A stretch of 64,000 nucleotides of DNA, from assembly GCF_003946865.1 (NCBI RefSeq), contig NZ_QXTH01000005.1:186001-250000 (forward strand). Direction: 5' to 3'. The position numbers were made by a program, and so were the translations under genes. Source of the stretch: Antribacter gilvus (lineage in GTDB: Bacteria; Actinomycetota; Actinomycetes; Actinomycetales; Cellulomonadaceae). The first letter of the stretch is position 1, and the number at the start of each line of letters is the position of its first letter. Of this stretch, positions 49,563-57,736 are shown in pieces. The notes beneath the pieces are model-generated. The model saw nothing but the letters and a program-made list of their open reading frames with translations, made no database searches and had not been told where the DNA came from.

Positions 49563-49569
49563 CAGCTCG
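49518..49569. repeat. Palindrome family C, copy 2
   Basis: Arms CGAGTTGTCAGAACCTGCCC and GGGAGCTTCTGACAGCTCG flank a short centre (GGCGAATACACC). The reverse complement closely matches copy C1. It lies 23 bases after the stop of the GH127 gene (minus strand). Confidence 0.82.
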
Positions 49570-49591
49570 GGGCGGGCGGTGGTTGGAGCGG

Positions 49592-51496
49592 TCACGCGAC
49601 CGGGACGAAGACGCGCATCGTCGACGGCCCCCGCTCCGCCCAGCGGTGGTACGGCACGAGCCGCACCTCGGTCCGGAGCCCGGTGCCCGACGCCGAAGGG
49701 CCGGGCCCGTACGGAGGTCGCCCGGACATGGGGTCCGGGAGGGCGAGGACGACCACCTGGGCGACCGCGCCGTCGTCGGCCGCGGTGAGCGGGGCGGTGA
49801 CGTCAAGGCGGACGTCGTCGAGGGGGACGCCGTCGGGCAGGTCGACCGACTCGAGGCAGAGCACGAGCGGGCCGCGCTCGACCGCGACGCAGCCGCGGAC
49901 CGCGTCGACGCGTGGGTCCGGCCAGGTGAGCCGGGGCGCGGTCGGCAGGTCCAGGGTGAGGGTGTCGCCCTCGGCGACGGCGACCTCCGCCCAGCCCGGC
50001 GCCACAGGCTCGGGCGAGGTGCCCGGGCGGGCGAGCGTGGCGCCGTCGGCCCACCGCGGGACGCGGAGACGGAGGGTGACGGGGCGCGCCGGGGCGGCCA
50101 CGACCTCGACCGCGACCCGGCCGTCGGCGGGGTAGGCGGTGCTGACGCGGAGGACAAGCTCGCCGCCGTCGTCCAGGGCGACCCGGACGTCCCCGGCGGC
50201 GTACTGCAGGAGGGTCATGGTGTCGCCGTCGACCGATACGGCGTAGGCGTGCCACGACGCGAGGGTGCGCGCCACGTTGGTGGGGCAGCACGACACGTCG
50301 AACCAGGGGGCGCGCACGCCGCCCTCGGCGCGGGGGTTCTCGGCGTCGGGGCGCACGTCGGCGCCCTCGACCCGCTGCTGGAGGGGGTTGGCGTAGAAGA
50401 AGGCCTGGCCGTCGGACCGGGGCGACGTGGCGACCACGTTGTAGAAGGTGCGCTCCATGAGGTCGGCGTACCGCACGTCGCCCGTGGCGAGGTGGAGCCG
50501 CCACGACACCATGACGGAGGCGACGCCCGCGCAGGTCTCGCAGTAGGCCCGGTCCGGCGGGAGCTCCCAGTCGTCGCCGAAGCCCTCGTCCTGGTGGCGT
50601 GACCCCATGCCGCCCGTGAGGTAGGTGCGCCGCTCGACCGAGCGGTCCCACTGCCGGCGGACGGCGTCGAGGAGGTCGTCGTCGCCGGTGTCGACGGCCA
50701 CGTCCACCGCCCCGGCCGCGAGGTAGAGAGCGCGCACGGCGTGCCCGCGCCAGGCGTCCGCCTCGCGGACCGGCTGGTCGTCCTGGAAGTAGGCGGCGCT
50801 CTGGAGGGGCGGCGGAACGAGCAGGCCCCGGCCCCGGCGCTCCACGAAGAGGCGTGCCTGCTCGGTGTAGCGCGGCTCGCCGAGGGCGCGGCCGAGCTCG
50901 GCCAGGCCCAGCTCGATCTCCGGGTGCCCGCAGAGACCCTCCCGCCCGCCCGGGCCGAACTCGCGGCACACCTGGTCGGCCGCGCGGCGGGCGACCTCGA
51001 CGAGGAGGTCCTCCCCCACGGTCCGCACCCGGGCCACCGCCGCCTGCAGCAGGTGGCCGGTGCAGTACAGTTCGTGCCCGCTCGCCAGGTCCGTGTACCG
51101 GCCCGGCCGACCCACGTGCCCGAAGCACGTGTTGAGGTAGCCGTCCGGGTCCTGCGCGGCCGCGACCCGGCGGACCAGGTCCTGGAGCATGGCGTCCGTG
51201 CCCGGGTCGCCCGTGCGGGCGTACTCCCAGGCCAGCGCCTCGATCAGCTTGTACACCTCGGAGTCGGAGAACTGCCAGCCGGGCCGGTGCCCGGCCGTGG
51301 TGCCCGCGGCGACCCGGTCGAAGCTCGCGACCCAGCCGAGCTTCTCCATCCAGTCGAGGCAGTGCCGCAGGCTCGACCGGGCGTTGGTCTCCTGCAGCCC
51401 GCCCCAGAACCCGCCGACGAGACGGACCTCGCCGGTCCCGGCGCCCCGGTGGGTCCCGGGCGGGACGACGGGGCGTGCGGTGGTGTGGTTGTTCAC
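49592..51496 (-). CDS. GH127 family glycoside hydrolase (beta-L-arabinofuranosidase-like), sugar-ABC linked
   Basis: A 634-residue cytoplasmic GH127 enzyme. The N-terminus GGFWGGLQETNARSSLRHCLDWMEKLGW is typical of HypBA1-like proteins; WQFSDSEVYKLIEALAWEYA, the ETCAGVASVMVSWRLHL segment (acid/zinc ligand Glu near 315) and FDVSCCPTNVARTLASW (Cys nucleophile/zinc ligands near 399) are all present. It would release arabinofuranose from imported oligosaccharides. It begins three bases after the permease stop, with AAGGA as ribosome binding site, and is therefore the last gene of the sugar ABC importer operon. Confidence 0.92.
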   Translation of the reverse strand: MNNHTTARPVVPPGTHRGAGTGEVRLVGGFWGGLQETNARSSLRHCLDWMEKLGWVASFDRVAAGTTAGHRPGWQFSDSEVYKLIEALAWEYARTGDPGTDAMLQDLVRRVAAAQDPDGYLNTCFGHVGRPGRYTDLASGHELYCTGHLLQAAVARVRTVGEDLLVEVARRAADQVCREFGPGGREGLCGHPEIELGLAELGRALGEPRYTEQARLFVERRGRGLLVPPPLQSAAYFQDDQPVREADAWRGHAVRALYLAAGAVDVAVDTGDDDLLDAVRRQWDRSVERRTYLTGGMGSRHQDEGFGDDWELPPDRAYCETCAGVASVMVSWRLHLATGDVRYADLMERTFYNVVATSPRSDGQAFFYANPLQQRVEGADVRPDAENPRAEGGVRAPWFDVSCCPTNVARTLASWHAYAVSVDGDTMTLLQYAAGDVRVALDDGGELVLRVSTAYPADGRVAVEVVAAPARPVTLRLRVPRWADGATLARPGTSPEPVAPGWAEVAVAEGDTLTLDLPTAPRLTWPDPRVDAVRGCVAVERGPLVLCLESVDLPDGVPLDDVRLDVTAPLTAADDGAVAQVVVLALPDPMSGRPPYGPGPSASGTGLRTEVRLVPYHRWAERGPSTMRVFVPVA

Positions 51497-51499
51497 TGA

Positions 51500-52318
51500 T
51501 CAGTCCTTCACGGCGCCGGCGGTCATGCCCGCCGCGACGTAGCGCTGGGCGACGACCAGGAGGATCGCCGCGGGGACGGAGGCCACGACGGCCGTGGCCA
51601 TGATCGAGTTCCACTGCGTCGTGTTGTTGCCGATGTACTGGTAGATGCCGAGGGTGATCGGGACGAGGTCGCCGTTCCGGTCGAGGGTCGACGCGAAGAT
51701 GAAGTCGGACCACGCCCAGAGGAACGCGAACAGCGACACGGTGATGGTGGAGTTCCGGCTGACCGGCACCACGATCGAGCGGAACGTGCGCCAGTGGCCC
51801 GCGCCGTCGACCCGGGCGGCCTGGATCAGCTCCCGCGGGATGCCCGACATGAACGCCGTGTACAGGAGCACGCCGAAGGGCATGGCGATCGTCGAGTCCG
51901 CGACGATGAGCCCGCCGATCGTGTTGAGCAGGCCGAGCCGCACATAGACGGCGTAGAAGCCCATCGCCATCACGACGGCCGGGATCATCTGGGCCACCAG
52001 GAGGACGAAGCTGAGCGCGCCCGCGCCGGGCAGCCGGAGCAGCGCGATGGCGTAGCCCGCCGGGGCGGAGATCGCCACGGTGAGGACCACGCAGCCGAGG
52101 CCGACGAGGATGCTCGTGCCGAGAGCCGGGAGCTGGTCGTCCAGGACGGCGCGGTAGCCGTCGAGCGTGGGGTCCCACGGGAACCAGTGCGGCGGGTCGG
52201 CCCGCAGGTCTCGCGTCTGCGTGAACGAGACGTTGACCATCCAGTAGACGGGGAAGAGCATGAAGGCGGTGAGGACCACGCCGAGCACGGTCTTCCACCA
52301 GGGGCGGCGGCCGGTCAT
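51500..52318 (-). CDS. Carbohydrate ABC importer permease, MalG type
   Basis: A 272-residue inner-membrane permease of the CUT1 family with six hydrophobic helices: TVLGVVLTAFMLFPVYWMVNVSFT, ILVGLGCVVLTVAISAPAGYAIAL, FVLLVAQMIPAVVMAMGFYAVYV. The EAA loop reads IPRELIQAARVDGAGHWRTFRSIVVPVS near residues 177-204, contacting the ATPase. Its start overlaps the MalF-type gene by ATGA. No ATPase gene is encoded here, as is usual for CUT1 systems that share an MsiK-like ATPase. Confidence 0.93.
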   Translation of the reverse strand: MTGRRPWWKTVLGVVLTAFMLFPVYWMVNVSFTQTRDLRADPPHWFPWDPTLDGYRAVLDDQLPALGTSILVGLGCVVLTVAISAPAGYAIALLRLPGAGALSFVLLVAQMIPAVVMAMGFYAVYVRLGLLNTIGGLIVADSTIAMPFGVLLYTAFMSGIPRELIQAARVDGAGHWRTFRSIVVPVSRNSTITVSLFAFLWAWSDFIFASTLDRNGDLVPITLGIYQYIGNNTTQWNSIMATAVVASVPAAILLVVAQRYVAAGMTAGAVKD

Positions 52319-53226
52319 GAGACCTCCTGTCGGCGCTGGAGCTGCAGGTGCAGCACCCCGAAGACGAGGGCGATGAGGATGAGGACGTTGCCCACGGCGG
52401 CCGCGGGCGAGAAGTCGGGCTGGCCCGTGCCGAACGCCTCCCGGTATGACCAGACGGCGAGGGTCGTGGTCGAGTTGCCCGGCCCGCCGGTGGTCATGAT
52501 CCAGATGACGTCGACGACCTTGAGCGTGTAGACGAGCCCGAGCAGCAGGGTGATCGCCGAGACCGGGCGCAGGAGCGGCACGGTGATGCTCCAGAACTGC
52601 TTCCACGGACCCGCGCCGTCGAGCGAGGCCGCCTCGTAGACCTCGCCGGGGATGTTCTGCAGGCCCGAGTAGAGGATGACGAGGTTGAACGGGATGCCGA
52701 GCCAGATGTTGGCCACGGTCACCGCGACCAGTGCCGTGTCGGGCGACGTGAGCCAGTTGATCTGCGGCGCGCCGAACGCCCCGAGCACGGTGTTCACGAT
52801 GCCGTTCTCGCTGCTCAGCATCCACGCCCACGTCGACGACGACACGATGAGCGGCAGCAGCCACGGCACCAGGAACATGGCGCGCAGCAGGCCGGACAGC
52901 CGGAACCCGGACCGGAAGAAGACCGCCAGGGCCAGGCCGATCACGTACTGGAAGGCGATCGACACGACGGTGAAGAACGCGGTGTTCCACAGCGCCACGG
53001 GGAAGGTGGCCGAGGAGAACACCTCGGCGTACTTCTCGAACCCGACGAACTCGGCGTTCCCCTGGACGAACGCCCGGATCGTGTAGTCGTGGACGCTGAG
53101 GTCGACGTTGCGCCACAGCGGGAACGCGTAGAAGAGGATCAGGTACACCAGGAGCGGCGCGGCGAAGCCGACGGCGGCCCACTGGGTCGCCGAGGGCCCG
53201 CGTCGGCGTGCCTCGAGGGTGGTCAT
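52315..53226 (-). CDS. Carbohydrate ABC importer permease, MalF type
   Basis: A 303-residue CUT1 permease. Helix 1 is AAVGFAAPLLVYLILFYAFPLW, further helices include FFTVVSIAFQYVIGLALAVFF and LLRAMFLVPWLLPLIVSSSTWAW, and the EAA loop is IPGEVYEAASLDGAGPWKQFWSITVPLLRP near residues 200-229. Pairs with the MalG-type partner. The ATG follows a GAAGGAACTC ribosome binding site. A 13-bp GC-rich hairpin (53286-53319) separates it from the binding-protein gene and may lower permease expression relative to the binding protein. Confidence 0.93.
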   Translation of the reverse strand: MTTLEARRRGPSATQWAAVGFAAPLLVYLILFYAFPLWRNVDLSVHDYTIRAFVQGNAEFVGFEKYAEVFSSATFPVALWNTAFFTVVSIAFQYVIGLALAVFFRSGFRLSGLLRAMFLVPWLLPLIVSSSTWAWMLSSENGIVNTVLGAFGAPQINWLTSPDTALVAVTVANIWLGIPFNLVILYSGLQNIPGEVYEAASLDGAGPWKQFWSITVPLLRPVSAITLLLGLVYTLKVVDVIWIMTTGGPGNSTTTLAVWSYREAFGTGQPDFSPAAAVGNVLILIALVFGVLHLQLQRRQEVS

Positions 53227-53285
53227 CAGGAGTTCCTTCGTCAGTCTCTGCGGTCGGGCCAGGCCGGCCCGGACCCCTCGGGCGT

Positions 53286-53319
53286 GGGCCGACGGCGGAT
53301 GGTCGCCCGCCGTCGGCCC
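53286..53319 (-). terminator. Hairpin between binding protein and permease genes (attenuator candidate)
   Basis: GGGCCGACGGCGG (53286-53298) and CCGCCGTCGGCCC (53307-53319) form a perfect 13-bp stem with an 8-base loop. It lies nine bases after the end of the binding-protein gene and before the permease gene. Such intra-operon hairpins commonly give more binding protein than permease; no T-run is present. Confidence 0.65.
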
Positions 53320-53327
53320 CTGCGGGC

Positions 53328-54593
53328 TCAGCTCGTCGCGGCCGCGGCGTCGGCCTGCGCGGTCTCCAGCGCCTCCTGCGGGGTGGCCGCGCCGGACAGG
53401 GCGTTCTGGACGGCCGTCCAGAGGGCCTCGGAGATCACCGGGTAGTCGGTGCCGAGGTCGTCCGAGGTGCGGCCCTTGGCGTCCTGCACCGCGGCGACCC
53501 ACGGCTCCAGGTCCGGGTTCTCGGCGAGCAGCGCCTCCTGGCCCTCGGCCGTGGGCGGCACGTAGTACGCGAACGTGCTCGCCGTCTCGACGAAGCCCTC
53601 GGGCGTCGTCATGCACTCCACGATCTGGCGCGTGACCTCGTAGCGGGCCGCGTCCTCCTGGACCGGGGCCACGATGAACTCGCCGCCGGTCGGCGCCGGG
53701 GCGCCGCCACCGTCCTGGGCGGGGATCTGGATGATGCCCGTCTCGAAACCGGCCTCGGCCGCGGAGTTCACCTGCCAGGTGCCGTTCTCGGCGAAGGCGT
53801 ACTCGCCGGTGAGGAACTCCTCCCACGTCGTGTTCTGGGAGTTGCTGATCACCGAGTTGGGCGCGTAGCCCTTGTCGAGCCAGCCCTTCCAGAGCTCGAC
53901 GGCGGCGAGCGCCTCCGGCGAGTCGAGCTCGCGCAGGTCGGCCCCGGCGCCCCAGAACCACGGGAGGAACTGGAACGAGCCCTCCTCGGTGCCGATCGCG
54001 GCGAAGGTGATGCCCTTCTTGCCTGCTCCGGTGACCTTCTCGAGGGCGGCGGTGAGCGCGTCCCAGTCGGTGACGGTCGCCGGGTCCACGCCGGCCGCGT
54101 CGAGGACAGCCTTGTTGTAGTAGAGCGCGAGGGTGTTGGCGCCGATCGGGATGCCGTAGGCGTCTCCCCCGACCACGCCCGCGGCGAGCAGGTTCTCGTC
54201 GACTGCGGAGGTGTCGAGCCCGAGCTCGTCCACCGTGGTGAGCATCCCCGTGTCGGCCAGGGTGGAGACGGCCGGGTTGTCGAGGAGGATCACGTCGGGC
54301 GAGGTGCCTTCCTGGGCCGCGAGGAGGGCCTGGTTGGTGAGCGCGGTGGTGTCGTACGCGGTGCGCTCGATCGTCACGCCCGCCTCCTCGCCGCAGGCCT
54401 GGACGCGGCCGGCCCAGTCGGAGGAGTCCTCGTGCTGGGGGTACGGGTCCCACCAGGTGTAGGTGGCGTCGGTCCCGCTGGTCTCCGTGCCGTCGGCGGT
54501 GCCGGACGAGCACGCGCCGAGCAGGCCGAGCATGACGGTCGCTACCCCGGCGGTGAGCGGCAGGCGGATGGTCCTGCGCGTCGTGTGGTGCAT
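53328..54593 (-). CDS. Sugar ABC importer substrate-binding lipoprotein
   Basis: A 421-residue family 1 solute-binding protein. The signal ends in the lipobox LGAC (GVATVMLGLLGACSSG, Cys about residue 28). The mature sequence shows YTWWDPYPQHEDSS, TALTNQALLAAQEGTSPDVILLDNPAVSTLAD, YGIPIGANTLALYYNKAVLDAAGVDPATVTDWDALTAALEKV and GEYAFAENGTWQV, all typical of CUT1 binding proteins. With a GH127 enzyme in the same operon, arabinose-containing oligosaccharides are a reasonable ligand class, though unproven. A LacI-type operator lies 73-86 bases upstream. Confidence 0.93.
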   Translation of the reverse strand: MHHTTRRTIRLPLTAGVATVMLGLLGACSSGTADGTETSGTDATYTWWDPYPQHEDSSDWAGRVQACGEEAGVTIERTAYDTTALTNQALLAAQEGTSPDVILLDNPAVSTLADTGMLTTVDELGLDTSAVDENLLAAGVVGGDAYGIPIGANTLALYYNKAVLDAAGVDPATVTDWDALTAALEKVTGAGKKGITFAAIGTEEGSFQFLPWFWGAGADLRELDSPEALAAVELWKGWLDKGYAPNSVISNSQNTTWEEFLTGEYAFAENGTWQVNSAAEAGFETGIIQIPAQDGGGAPAPTGGEFIVAPVQEDAARYEVTRQIVECMTTPEGFVETASTFAYYVPPTAEGQEALLAENPDLEPWVAAVQDAKGRTSDDLGTDYPVISEALWTAVQNALSGAATPQEALETAQADAAAATS

Positions 54594-54665
54594 CGCTGTT
54601 CCTCCTTGAACAAGGTCCGGGCCGACCGGCCCGGATGGTGATCTGTGGTGCGTGTCGATGACGCG

Positions 54666-54679
54666 TGTTAGCGCTCACA
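54666..54679. promoter_or_regulatory. LacI-family operator upstream of the sugar ABC operon
   Basis: TGTTAGCGCTCACA is a near-perfect palindrome with central GC (one mismatch), of the AGCGCT class of LacI-family sites. It lies upstream of the binding-protein start and differs from the AACCGGTT core of the adjacent regulator's own sites. Confidence 0.6.
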
Positions 54680-54731
54680 TCAGTGGCGGCACTGCGCCCG
54701 TCAGGTCTCGCGGGGCGGGGGCCCCGCGGGG

Positions 54732-55748
54732 TCAGGACGGGCTGCCGGTGCTGCCGCGGTCGACGAGCTCGGGCGAGACGAACCGCACCACGTGCGGCTC
54801 CTCCTGGCCGACCTCGCCCTCGATCCGGCGCACCAGCTGGCGGACGGCCATGCGGCCCAGCCGGTCCGGTGCGCTCTCGACCGAGGAGTAGGGAAGGGAG
54901 AAGGTGCGGGCGAACTCGTCCGAGTACCGGCCGATGACCGAGAGGTCGTGCGGCACGGACATCCCGCGCCCGTGCAGGACGCTCGGGAGGGCGGCGGCTG
55001 CCGCCTCGTTGTTGATCAGCAGCCCGGTGGCCCCGGGGTGGGCGTCGAGCACGGCGTTCAGGTCGCGTCCCACCTCGGGCTGGTGCGCCGACCCGAAGGT
55101 GGCGTGCAGCGTCATGCCGCGCGCCCGCGCCGCCTCGAGGGCAGCGTTCTGCAGGCGCCACACGTACGCGCCGCCGCGCTCGACCACGTGCTCGGGCTGC
55201 GACACCAGGGCCACCTCGCGGTGCCCCAGCCGGTGCAGGTGCTCGACCATGAGGCGGCCGGCCTCCTCGAAGTCGAGGTCGAACACGTCGACCCCCGTGC
55301 AGTCGGCCGGCAGGCCCACCAGCGCTCCCGGCTGGGCCGCGGCGCGCAGGATCGGCAGACGCTCGTCGTGCTCGGCGACGTTGAGCAGCACGATGCCGTC
55401 GACCATCCGTGAGTCCGTGATGCGGCGGAGAGCGCGCGTCCCGTCCGCCTCCGTGACGAGCAGGATGTCGTACCCGTGCTCGCGCGCCGTGTTGGAGACG
55501 CCCAGCATGTACTGGAGCATCGCCGGCGCGAACTCGTCCTCGAGGAACTGTGCGAGCAGGCCGATCACCATCGTCTGCGACGTGGCGAGCGCACGAGCCC
55601 CCGCGTTCGGCGTGTAGCCGAGCTCCCGCACCGCCTCCTCGACGCGACGGCGCACGTCCGTCGAGATCGCCCGCTTGCCGGACAGCGCGTACGACGCCGT
55701 GCTGCGCGACACCCCTGCGACCCGGGCGACATCCCCGATGGTGGCCAC
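54732..55748 (-). CDS. LacI family transcriptional regulator
   Basis: A 338-residue LacI regulator. The HTH and hinge are at residues 1-58 (ATIGDVARVAGVSRSTASYALSGKRAISTDVRRRVEEAVRELGYTPNAGARAL). The periplasmic-binding-like core follows (IGLLAQFLEDEFAPAMLQYMLGVSNTAREHGYDILLV, GTRALRRITDSRMVDGIVLL, AVLDAHPGATGLLINNEAAAAALPSVLHGRGMSVPHDLSVIGRYSDEF). The GTG at 55748 was chosen because GGAGGAGG lies just upstream and the domain begins there. It is flanked by two identical CGAACCGGTTCG operators, one for itself and one for the divergent secreted enzyme. Confidence 0.93.
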   Translation of the reverse strand: MATIGDVARVAGVSRSTASYALSGKRAISTDVRRRVEEAVRELGYTPNAGARALATSQTMVIGLLAQFLEDEFAPAMLQYMLGVSNTAREHGYDILLVTEADGTRALRRITDSRMVDGIVLLNVAEHDERLPILRAAAQPGALVGLPADCTGVDVFDLDFEEAGRLMVEHLHRLGHREVALVSQPEHVVERGGAYVWRLQNAALEAARARGMTLHATFGSAHQPEVGRDLNAVLDAHPGATGLLINNEAAAAALPSVLHGRGMSVPHDLSVIGRYSDEFARTFSLPYSSVESAPDRLGRMAVRQLVRRIEGEVGQEEPHVVRFVSPELVDRGSTGSPS

Positions 55749-55765
55749 TTTGCCTCCTCCTGTTG

Positions 55766-55777
55766 CGAACCGGTTCG
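55766..55777. promoter_or_regulatory. LacI operator, regulator side
   Basis: CGAACCGGTTCG, a perfect 12-base palindrome, lies 18 bases upstream of the LacI start. An identical site lies near the divergent gene. Confidence 0.8.
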
Positions 55778-55884
55778 AGGGTAGCCACATCCAGCGACCG
55801 ATGGCAAGCGTGGATTCGGCGGGATCCTGTCGACCCTTGCGGCGGACATCGTTCGAAGCTAGCGTCCGAGACTGTCCGGATCGT

Positions 55885-55896
55885 CGAACCGGTTCG
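55885..55896. promoter_or_regulatory. LacI operator, secreted-enzyme side
   Basis: CGAACCGGTTCG, identical to the site at 55766, lies 22 bases upstream of the ATG at 55918, positioned to block transcription of the CBM35 enzyme gene. Confidence 0.8.
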
Positions 55897-55917
55897 CACT
55901 CTCAACGAGGAGATGCC

Positions 55918-57618
55918 ATGAGAAGAGTTCTGTCACGCACCAGCGTGCTCGCCCTCGTCGTGGGCCTGACGCTGACCGCGCCTGCCCTGCCGGCGCAGGC
56001 CGCGGGCAACACCCTGACGGTCGACGTCGGCACCGTCGTCCGCCCCGTCACGCACGTCGCGGCGGGCGGGCTGTACGGCGTCGGCTCCGACTCCAAGCCC
56101 ACCACCGCGCAGCTGCTGCCGCTCAGCCCGCACAGCTTCACCCAGCCGCCGCCCGGCACCACGCACCTCGGCAACGGCGCCACCGAGCCCTGCTGCGCGG
56201 CGCTCGACGTCGCCGGGAACATCACCCGCGCGGGCGCCCAGCAGTTCATCCGGATGCCCGACATCTACCCGACGTTCCCCTACCAGTGGCAGGGCTGGGC
56301 CGACTGGGAGAACAAGGTCCGCACGATGGTCCAGGCGCGGCTCGCGGCGACCACGACGACGAACATCCACGGCTGGGAGCTCTGGAACGAGCCGGACTGG
56401 ACGTGGAACAGCGCCGCGGGCGACTTCAACGCCGGCTGGACGCGCACCTTCCGCCTGGTGCGCTCGCTCGACGCCGTGACGCCGATCGTCGGCCCGAGCG
56501 ACTCGTACTACAACCACAACCGGATGGTGTCGTTCCTGACGAACGCCCGGAACACCAACACCCTGCCAGACGTGATCGTCTGGCACGAGCTCACCGACAT
56601 GGACTGGAACTCCTTCGACGACCACGTGGCCGACTACCGCGCCATCGAGCGGTCGCTCGGGATCAGCCCCCGTCCGATCGCGATCAACGAGTACAACTCC
56701 TTCAACCAGATGGACGTCCCGAGCGTGGCGGTGCACTGGATCTCCGTGCTCGAGCGGCACGGAGCCCGCGAGGCGCACCGCGCCTACTGGTTCGAGGCGG
56801 GCACCTTCGACGGCCTGTTCACCCTCAGCGGCCAGCCGACGGCGTCCTACTGGGCCTACCGCTGGTACGGCGAGATGGCGGGCAACGTGGTCCGCACCAC
56901 CCCGCAGAGCTGGCTCGACGGCGTGGCCGCGTACGACGCGAGCCGGAAGATCGTCAACGTCGTGCTCGGCGGCGACAGCGGGAACAACGCGGTGCGCGTC
57001 AACGGCCTGTCGTCGTTCGGGTCGTCGGTGCGGGTCACGGTGCGGGCGGTGCCCGGCAGCGGGCGGCACACGCACGTGGCGGCCCCGACGGTCCTGTCGA
57101 CCAGCACCCTCGCCGTGAGCAACGGGAGCGTGACCGTCCCGGTCAACGGGATGACCGCGGAGGGCGCCTACCAGGTGGTCGTCACCCCGGCCGCCGGGCC
57201 GACGACGTCGTGGCAGCAGGTCTACGAGGCCGAGAACGCCACGGTGGTGAACGCCCAGACCCGTGCCGCGAGCGGCGCCTCCCACGGGCACTACGTGGGC
57301 AACATCGACGGCTCGGCCGACATGCGGTCGCACAGCTTCGTGGACTTCACGGTGAACGTGCCGACCGCCCGGACCTACACGATGGCGGTCCGCTACGCGA
57401 ACGGCACGGGGTCGGCGTCGACCCACGGCCTGGCCTACAACGGCGGCGCCTGGTCCACGGTGTCCTACCCGCCGACGGCGGGCTGGGCACAGTTCTCCAC
57501 GGTGAACGTCACCGTGACGCTCCGGGCCGGGTACAACCAGATCCGGCTCGCCAAGGGGTCACCGGGCTTCGGCGGCGGGACCGGCTACGCGGAGCTGGAC
57601 AGCATCACGTTGTCCTGA
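55918..57618 (+). CDS. Secreted (beta/alpha)8-type glycoside hydrolase-like protein with CBM35
   Basis: A 566-residue secreted protein. Signal peptide 1-29 (LALVVGLTLTAPALPAQA). Residues about 40-330 resemble a clan A glycosidase, GH39-like: HGWELWNEPDW holds the acid/base Glu after Asn (near 160), and IAINEYNSFNQMD holds the candidate nucleophile Glu (near 262); DVIVWHELTD lies between. A beta-sandwich follows (~330-425), then a CBM35 (~430-566: VYEAENATVV, YVGNIDGSADMRSHSFVDFTVNV, YNQIRLAKGSPGFGGGTGYAELDSITL). The exact GH family is uncertain. GAGGAG precedes the ATG and a LacI site precedes that. Confidence 0.82.
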   Translation: MRRVLSRTSVLALVVGLTLTAPALPAQAAGNTLTVDVGTVVRPVTHVAAGGLYGVGSDSKPTTAQLLPLSPHSFTQPPPGTTHLGNGATEPCCAALDVAGNITRAGAQQFIRMPDIYPTFPYQWQGWADWENKVRTMVQARLAATTTTNIHGWELWNEPDWTWNSAAGDFNAGWTRTFRLVRSLDAVTPIVGPSDSYYNHNRMVSFLTNARNTNTLPDVIVWHELTDMDWNSFDDHVADYRAIERSLGISPRPIAINEYNSFNQMDVPSVAVHWISVLERHGAREAHRAYWFEAGTFDGLFTLSGQPTASYWAYRWYGEMAGNVVRTTPQSWLDGVAAYDASRKIVNVVLGGDSGNNAVRVNGLSSFGSSVRVTVRAVPGSGRHTHVAAPTVLSTSTLAVSNGSVTVPVNGMTAEGAYQVVVTPAAGPTTSWQQVYEAENATVVNAQTRAASGASHGHYVGNIDGSADMRSHSFVDFTVNVPTARTYTMAVRYANGTGSASTHGLAYNGGAWSTVSYPPTAGWAQFSTVNVTVTLRAGYNQIRLAKGSPGFGGGTGYAELDSITLS

Positions 57619-57655
57619 CGGCCGGGCCGTGTGACGCCGCGGCCCGCGGCCCGAC

Positions 57656-57708
57656 GAACAGGTGGTTGTTCCCCGTCCCGGCCTGGGAGGGGGAACAGCT
57701 ACCTGGTC
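57656..57708. repeat. Palindrome family A, copy 7
   Basis: Arms GAACAGGTGGTTGTTCCCC / GGGGAACAGCTACCTGGTC with several mismatches; the most degenerate copy. It lies 38 bases after the CBM35 enzyme gene and before the HAD gene on the same strand. Confidence 0.75.
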
Positions 57709-57724
57709 ATCGGGCCCACCCAGT

Positions 57725-57730
57725 TAGGGT
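57725..57730 (+). promoter_or_regulatory. -10 element of a leaderless transcript
   Basis: TAGGGT ends six bases before the ATG at 57737. Confidence 0.45.
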
Positions 57731-57736
57731 TTCCGC

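Noticed and set aside
52315-55905. A 1196-codon open frame on the minus strand spanning several genes
   Set aside because: Only its downstream quarter (the MalF-type permease) has real protein character; the rest is Arg/Pro/Gly-rich out-of-frame sequence typical of high-GC DNA.
11232-57708. Palindrome family A as a CRISPR array
   Set aside because: Copies are dispersed singly over 46 kb without regular spacers and there is no cas gene.
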